DNA from: Epinephelus fuscoguttatus
Lineage: Eukaryota > Chordata > Actinopteri > Perciformes > Serranidae
Length of the DNA: 64,000 bases
Assembly (NCBI RefSeq): GCF_011397635.1
Contig: NC_064761.1
Coordinates: 41,318,143-41,382,142 of the forward strand
Direction of reading: 5' to 3'
Shown: positions 62,601 through 64,000 of the stretch, in pieces
How the letters are laid out: the number at the start of each line of letters is the position of its first letter
Numbering within the stretch: the first letter of the stretch is position 1
The notes under the pieces: generated by a model
Databases searched by the model: none
What the model saw: the letters and a program-made list of their open reading frames with translations, nothing else
Told to the model about the DNA's origin: nothing
Program-made: the position numbers and the translations under genes

Positions 62601-64000
62601 AGAGAAGATGAGCTGTCACTCTGCTTGCACTTATCACAGGTAGCAGAGACAGAATAAAAGATACTGTTGGGTTCGGTGCAGCCGTTGGTCAACTTTAAAC
62701 TGAATAAGTTAAAGTCTAGCATTGATGGAACATGCTTTGATCCTGTCTAACCCCTCTGCCCATAACTCATCTGAAATCTACTCTGAAAGCATCTTTTTAA
62801 TCACAGTCGAGTCACAGAAATAAAAAGCATCTTTTTGTGCTGTCGCTGTTTCTCTCTTGCGTGTCCTCCGCAGGGGTCAATGGAGGAGCTGGAGCCAGAG
62901 GAGCAGTTCCTGCAGTTCGCCCGCAATGGAGATCTGCAGGGCATTCAGAGGCTCCTCATGTCCACGATAAAGGAAGAGACACAGATCAACATAAACTGCA
63001 AAGGTTTGTGACATTTTTCAGCAAACACTGTCAATCACAGCGTGTGGTGTAACACTGTGTGCTGTTTTCTCAGGTAAGAGAAAGTCCAATCTGGGATGGA
63101 CGCCTCTTCACCTGGCCTGTTACTTTGGACACAAAGATGTGGTGGAGGAGTTACTGAAGGTTTTCTTTTGTTTGTTTATTAAAAAACATTTTAAAGGAGC
63201 AGTGTGTAAGATTTAGGGGGATTTAATGGCATCTAGTGGTGAGGATTGCAGATTGCAACCTGCTGAAACTTTTCCCTGTTTAGATTCCTTTTCATTGTTT
63301 AGGAGATTTTAACCAGGGGCCAAATTATCTGCAGAGGTCCTCTCCTCTGCGAAACAAACAGGCTGTTTCTCTGATAACTTAATGTGTGCTCACCTTATTG
63401 TGATCCAGATATTCAGGGGTTTTTACTCTGAGCCGAATTATCCGCAGAGGTCACCTCTCCAAAACAAACACGCTAGTTAAATACACTGAATAAGGCAGTT
63501 TCACATTACAAATCAGTTCTCCAATGTTGTTTGGCATGTCAGAGACAGGCCACAAAGCACCAGGCATTTTTCCTGGAGCGCTCTGAACTCCTTGAGTTGA
63601 AAACTTCAGCTCAGAGGGGAAAAACACTCCTCGTCATCTATGTTTTCATCAGCTCTTTTCCTGTTGTCCATTCAGGTGATTCGGATACCCAGAGCTATTA
63701 TGCCTGACGATAGACAGCTGGTTGTCAAACTGCCCCTGAGTCATCCTAAAATATGCCTTTAAATGGCCATCATCGAGGCAAAGCTTCCGGACCAAGTGGT
63801 GGTACTCCCCGAAACCACCCTCTTTTATTAGGGTCTCATGTACCTGCACAATTCTCCGTTTCCCTGTGCCCAACGAACTTTTTGCTGACAGCCTCTCACC
63901 CTCAATCACAGTCTATTACTACTAACAGTAGATTGATTACATGGGAAGGTTAGTCTTAGGAGGTGATAGGATGGTTGCCTGGCAACAATAAAAAGGTGCA
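59600..64000 (+). CDS. osbpl1a: OSBPL1A (ORP1, oxysterol-binding protein-like 1A), 5' part, runs off the window
   Basis: Gene-level entry, partial. A noncoding exon ends at 59860 (AGAA|GTAAGT); coding exons are 62880-63003 (exon from 62874) and 63074-63159. The long isoform ORP1L is a late-endosome/lysosome sterol sensor that binds Rab7 and VAP through N-terminal ankyrin repeats, a PH domain, FFAT motif and ORD. Only the beginning of the ankyrin region is here: SNLGWTPLHLACYFGH and VVEELLK match human ORP1L almost exactly. The first-exon start position is approximate. PH, FFAT and ORD lie beyond the window. Divergent from IMPACT with a shared CpG-rich region, as in human. Confidence 0.93.
59640..59860 (+). 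other. osbpl1a: OSBPL1A noncoding first exon (5' end approximate)
   Basis: CpG-rich sequence ending in a consensus donor GTAAGT at 59861-59866. No long open frame. The acceptor of the ATG-bearing exon lies 3 kb downstream, so this is taken as the 5' untranslated exon. The exact transcription start is not visible. Confidence 0.6.
59861..61667. other. OSBPL1A intron 1, nothing recognised
   Basis: AT-rich; a T-run of about 23 at 61310-61332 is the only simple repeat of note. Confidence 0.4.
61668..61915. repeat. Repeat family R fragment
   Basis: TTAAGGGTCGAGTGTGTCGG, TTTAGGGGGATAAACTGGCA; matches family R ends and internal CACTGGCTCTAGATAG. Confidence 0.55.
61930..62216 (+). mobile_element. 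tRNA-like SINE of a second family
   Basis: B-box-like GGTTCGATCCCCAGCTCC (61979-61996), then GGCAAGATACTGAACCCC, a (TG)-rich part and a tail AAGAGCTTTGAGTGGTCAGA ... AGTGCAGTCCATTTACC, a hallmark 3' end of a very common fish SINE. Unrelated to the SINE at 1954. Confidence 0.75.
62213..62725 (-). pseudogene. L1/Tx1-type LINE ORF2 C-terminal end
   Basis: Minus strand: CDKCKQSDSSSSLVLPRAQE (62640-62570), then ILGWSYYSLILPRALKWALI, TAKRFILREWISVSPPCFKK, WLNDTVSCLNFEESLYSL. This is the order seen at the end of fish L1/Tx1 ORF2 (CxxC...FW.CP; AK..IL..W....PP....WL....). Stops and small indels present. Confidence 0.82.
62880..63003 (+). CDS. osbpl1a: OSBPL1A exon 2, start codon and N-terminus
   Basis: The exon begins at 62874 after TCCTCCGCAG; ATG at 62880. 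Codes MEELEPEEQFLQFARNGDL, then QRLLMSTI and ININCKG; human ORP1L has the same pattern (AEQQLLHHARNGN...LL...ADINCKG). Ends AAAG|GTTTGT, phase 1. The following intron is only 70 nt. Confidence 0.95.
63074..63159 (+). CDS. osbpl1a: OSBPL1A exon 3, first ankyrin repeat
   Basis: 86 nt between TTTTCTCAG and AAG|GTTTTC. Codes KRKSNLGWTPLHLACYFGHK, then DVVEELLK, a textbook ankyrin repeat (G.TPLHLA...GH..VV..LL) identical in place and phase to ORP1L. Confidence 0.96.
63195..63560. repeat. Repeat family R copy in OSBPL1A intron 3
   Basis: GTGTGTAAGATTTAGGGGGA, GCATCTAGTGGTGAGGATTG and GGAGATTTTAACCAGGGGCC are shared with the copy at 10708. Confidence 0.7.
63649..63909 (-). pseudogene. PIF/Harbinger transposase N-terminal fragment (HARBI1-like)
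   Basis: Minus strand reads VHETLIKEGGFGEYHHLV, KLCLDDGHLKAYFRMTQGQF, DNQLSIV, matching the GEYH.L...L..D.....YFRM....FD.LL..V start of Harbinger/HARBI1-like nucleases. Only this first part is present; the catalytic DDE region is absent and the frame ends at 63649. Confidence 0.82.

Overview
This is a stretch of vertebrate, almost certainly teleost (percomorph-like) fish, nuclear DNA. The evidence is spliced genes with GT/AG introns, a Tc1 element of fish type, tRNA-derived SINEs, hAT, Harbinger-like and TTAA-flanked elements, L1/Tx1- and L2-type LINE relics, and abundant (TG)n, (AT)n and (AAT)n microsatellites. Coding DNA is only a few percent of the window.

Three genes can be supported. 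(1) An H3/H4-type histamine receptor on the minus strand (802-7126). Exon 1 (6889-7126) and the last exon (802-1662) are clear, but the expected middle exon, carrying the end of TM2, TM3 and the DRF motif, could not be found. A 57-bp minisatellite of about 29 units lies in the same intron. (2) A complete IMPACT gene on the minus strand (11890-59175). I joined it from 11 coding exons whose phases all match, giving 321 codons; the RWD domain is at the right and the UPF0029/YigZ-like domain at the left. (3) The 5' part of OSBPL1A (ORP1L) on the plus strand (about 59.6 kb to beyond the window end): a noncoding first exon and two ankyrin-repeat exons. The order receptor-IMPACT-OSBPL1A, with OSBPL1A divergent from the other two, is that of the human HRH4-IMPACT-OSBPL1A block on 18q11.2. 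The receptor is therefore probably the fish HRH4-locus gene, although its TM6-TM7 reads like H3.

Layout: 1-800 unassigned; 0.8-7.1 kb receptor gene with a SINE, the minisatellite and a second SINE in its intron; 7.1-11.9 kb intergenic with a TTAA foldback element; 11.9-59.2 kb IMPACT, whose large introns are packed with transposons (near-intact Tc1 at 18.65-20.31 kb, a MADF-bearing element at 22.9 kb, nested hAT/Harbinger-like elements at 30.4-33.0 kb, a three-level nest at 47.2-50.0 kb, a GGGCCC-ended element at 53.3-54.8 kb, and a tandem repeat with hormone-response-like half sites at 54.85-55.56 kb); about 59.3-59.9 kb a CpG-rich divergent promoter; then OSBPL1A with SINE, L1 and Harbinger relics in its introns.

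The three genes are not a functional operon-like system: IMPACT restrains GCN2 through GCN1, ORP1L is a late-endosomal sterol sensor, and the receptor is a biogenic-amine GPCR. They are neighbours by conserved synteny. The most notable observations are the receptor's missing exon, the bidirectionally open minisatellite, and a 425-bp-armed TTAA foldback element whose loop holds a decayed P2X7-ballast-like (zinc-binding) coding region.
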